Of a stretch of 42,882 nt of DNA, positions 42,109-42,882 are shown one piece after another. The stretch is from ZLKRG08 sp046048895. GTDB taxonomy: Bacteria > Actinomycetota > Actinomycetes > Nanopelagicales > Nanopelagicaceae. Within the stretch, counting starts at the first letter, position 1. The number at the start of each line of letters is the position of its first letter. Under the pieces are notes generated by a model. The model had not been told where the DNA came from, ran no database searches, and was given only the letters and a program-made list of their open reading frames with translations. The translations under genes were made by a program, and so were the position numbers. The stretch is from assembly GCA_046048895.1 (NCBI GenBank), contig JBJOFF010000008.1, positions 1 through 42,882 of the forward strand. Direction: 5' to 3'.

Positions 42109-42882
42109 AAGTAGCTAAACCATCCTTAATTAAATTCATGACATTTGGATCTGCCAAAGTTGTGGAATCACCAACTGCGCGATTTTCAGCTACATCGCGT
42201 AGTAAACGTCGCATAATCTTTCCGCTTCGAGTTTTAGGAAGTTCATTAACCACCAAAATCTGTCGCGGACGCGCAATCGCTCCAATTTCTTTGACGACGT
42301 GCGCTTTAAGTGAAGTAATTAGTGCTTCGCCTTTGGTGTGATCGATTCCGCCACGCAGAATAACGAAAGCCACAATTGCTTGGCCGGTCATCGCGTCATT
42401 TGCTCCAACAACTGCCGCTTCGGCAACTTCTTCATGTGAAACCAAGGCAGATTCGACTTCGGTTGTCGAAATACGATGGCCAGAAACATTCATCACATCA
42501 TCTACGCGACCTAATAACCAATATGCGCCATCTTCATCTAATTTGGCGCCATCTCCAGCAAAGTAAATGCCTTCGTACTTTGACCAATAAGTCTCCTTGT
42601 AACGTTCTGGTTCGCCCCAAACTCCGCGCAACATTGATGGCCACGGTTTATCTAAAATTAAATATCCACCATGTCCTTTACCAACTTCACGCGCATGGTC
42701 ATCAACAACTTTCGCACTGATTCCAGGAAGTGGTCGCATTGCAGAGCCAGGTTTAGTTGCAGTTACACCTGGCAGTGGTGAGATCATGATGGCGCCAGTT
42801 TCGGTCTGCCACCAAGTATCAACAATCGGACAATTATTTCCGCCAATAACTTCGCGGTACCACATCCATGCCTCTGGATTAA
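42095..42882 (-). CDS. acs: Acetyl-CoA synthetase, C-terminal part (N-terminus outside the window)
   Basis: About 262 C-terminal residues of a roughly 650-aa adenylate-forming enzyme; the frame is open to the window edge. WWQTETGAIMISPLPG is the A5-type motif of acetyl-CoA synthetase, followed by FAGDGAKLDEDGAYWLLGRVDDVMNVSGHR read in parts (GDGAKLDEDG, GRVDDVMNVSGHR) and the catalytic lysine loop KTRSGKIMRRLLRD. It activates acetate to acetyl-CoA. It converges on the thioredoxin-like gene with a 14-nt overlap. Confidence 0.95.
   Translation of the reverse strand, partial: NPEAWMWYREVIGGNNCPIVDTWWQTETGAIMISPLPGVTATKPGSAMRPLPGISAKVVDDHAREVGKGHGGYLILDKPWPSMLRGVWGEPERYKETYWSKYEGIYFAGDGAKLDEDGAYWLLGRVDDVMNVSGHRISTTEVESALVSHEEVAEAAVVGANDAMTGQAIVAFVILRGGIDHTKGEALITSLKAHVVKEIGAIARPRQILVVNELPKTRSGKIMRRLLRDVAENRAVGDSTTLADPNVMNLIKDGLATSTED

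Noticed and set aside
1..42882. CRISPR array, insertion sequence, prophage or toxin-antitoxin pair
   Set aside because: No regularly spaced repeats, transposase, integrase, structural phage gene or toxin-like small pair was found on either strand.

Overview
The window looks like the chromosome of a genome-streamlined, low-to-mid G+C freshwater actinobacterium of the acI / Nanopelagicales type ('Ca. Planktophila' or 'Ca. Nanopelagicus' relatives). The evidence is a canonical actinorhodopsin, actinobacterial signature genes (GuaB1-type IMPDH paralogue, tRNA adenosine deaminase-associated protein next to tadA, FprA-type ferredoxin reductase, GlxR-like Crp next to nth and a TlpA-like lipoprotein), A/T-leaning codon use, and very tight packing. 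There are about 43 protein genes, three tRNAs and the SRP RNA in 42.9 kb. No gap between genes exceeds about 200 bp, neighbours often overlap by 1-4 nt, and most convergent pairs overlap at their 3' ends. No transposase, integrase, CRISPR array or phage gene was seen.

Layout. 1-3.7 kb: 3' part of guaB1, actinorhodopsin with its own leader and a strong terminator, a small membrane protein, and Xaa-Pro aminopeptidase. 3.7-11.9 kb: tRNA-Ser(GCT), then a minus-strand operon (sulfotransferase, cysD, cysNC, TSUP permease) divergent from a plus-strand operon of three glycosyltransferases. Together these make activated sulfate (PAPS) and probably use it to sulfate a glycan or surface molecule. 11.9-17 kb: ferredoxin-NADP reductase, tRNA-Arg(ACG) abutting pyroglutamyl peptidase, a CDF-like membrane protein and a three-gene ABC-2 exporter. 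17-21.2 kb: class-III aminotransferase, nitroreductase, and tryptophan 2,3-dioxygenase plus kynureninase. 21.2-31.4 kb: ABC-F ATPase, DMT transporter, DedA, malic enzyme, uracil phosphoribosyltransferase, the tadA pair, an APC amino-acid permease carrying a C-terminal OB-fold domain, succinate-semialdehyde dehydrogenase and tRNA-Ser(GGA). 31.4-34.1 kb: a markedly A/T-rich three-gene glycosylation cassette (GT87, methyltransferase, polyprenyl-phosphate-sugar-synthase-like GT2) between tRNA-Ser and the SRP RNA, probably acquired horizontally. 34.1-42.9 kb: SRP RNA, dnaX-recR (without the usual ybaB between them), the lysC-asd-yqeY-DUF4177-ridA operon ending in a strong bidirectional terminator, a Crp-family regulator, nth, a thioredoxin-like lipoprotein and the 3' part of acetyl-CoA synthetase.

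Regulation. Several genes at the head of a transcription unit (pepP, gabD-like, crp, nth; near-leaderless for fprA, kynU and the ABC-F gene) have a recognisable -10 box only 6-11 nt before the start codon. This implies leaderless or nearly leaderless mRNAs. Actinorhodopsin, dnaX and the nitroreductase instead carry Shine-Dalgarno sequences.

Most interesting points: the PAPS/sulfotransferase/glycosyltransferase locus without any sulfate-reduction gene; the permease-OB-fold fusion with a possible ATT start codon; the nested inverted repeat in front of actinorhodopsin; the tRNA-Arg/pcp junction of 2 nt; a symmetric 26-bp divergent promoter region between kynU and the ABC-F gene; and the A/T-rich glycosylation island.
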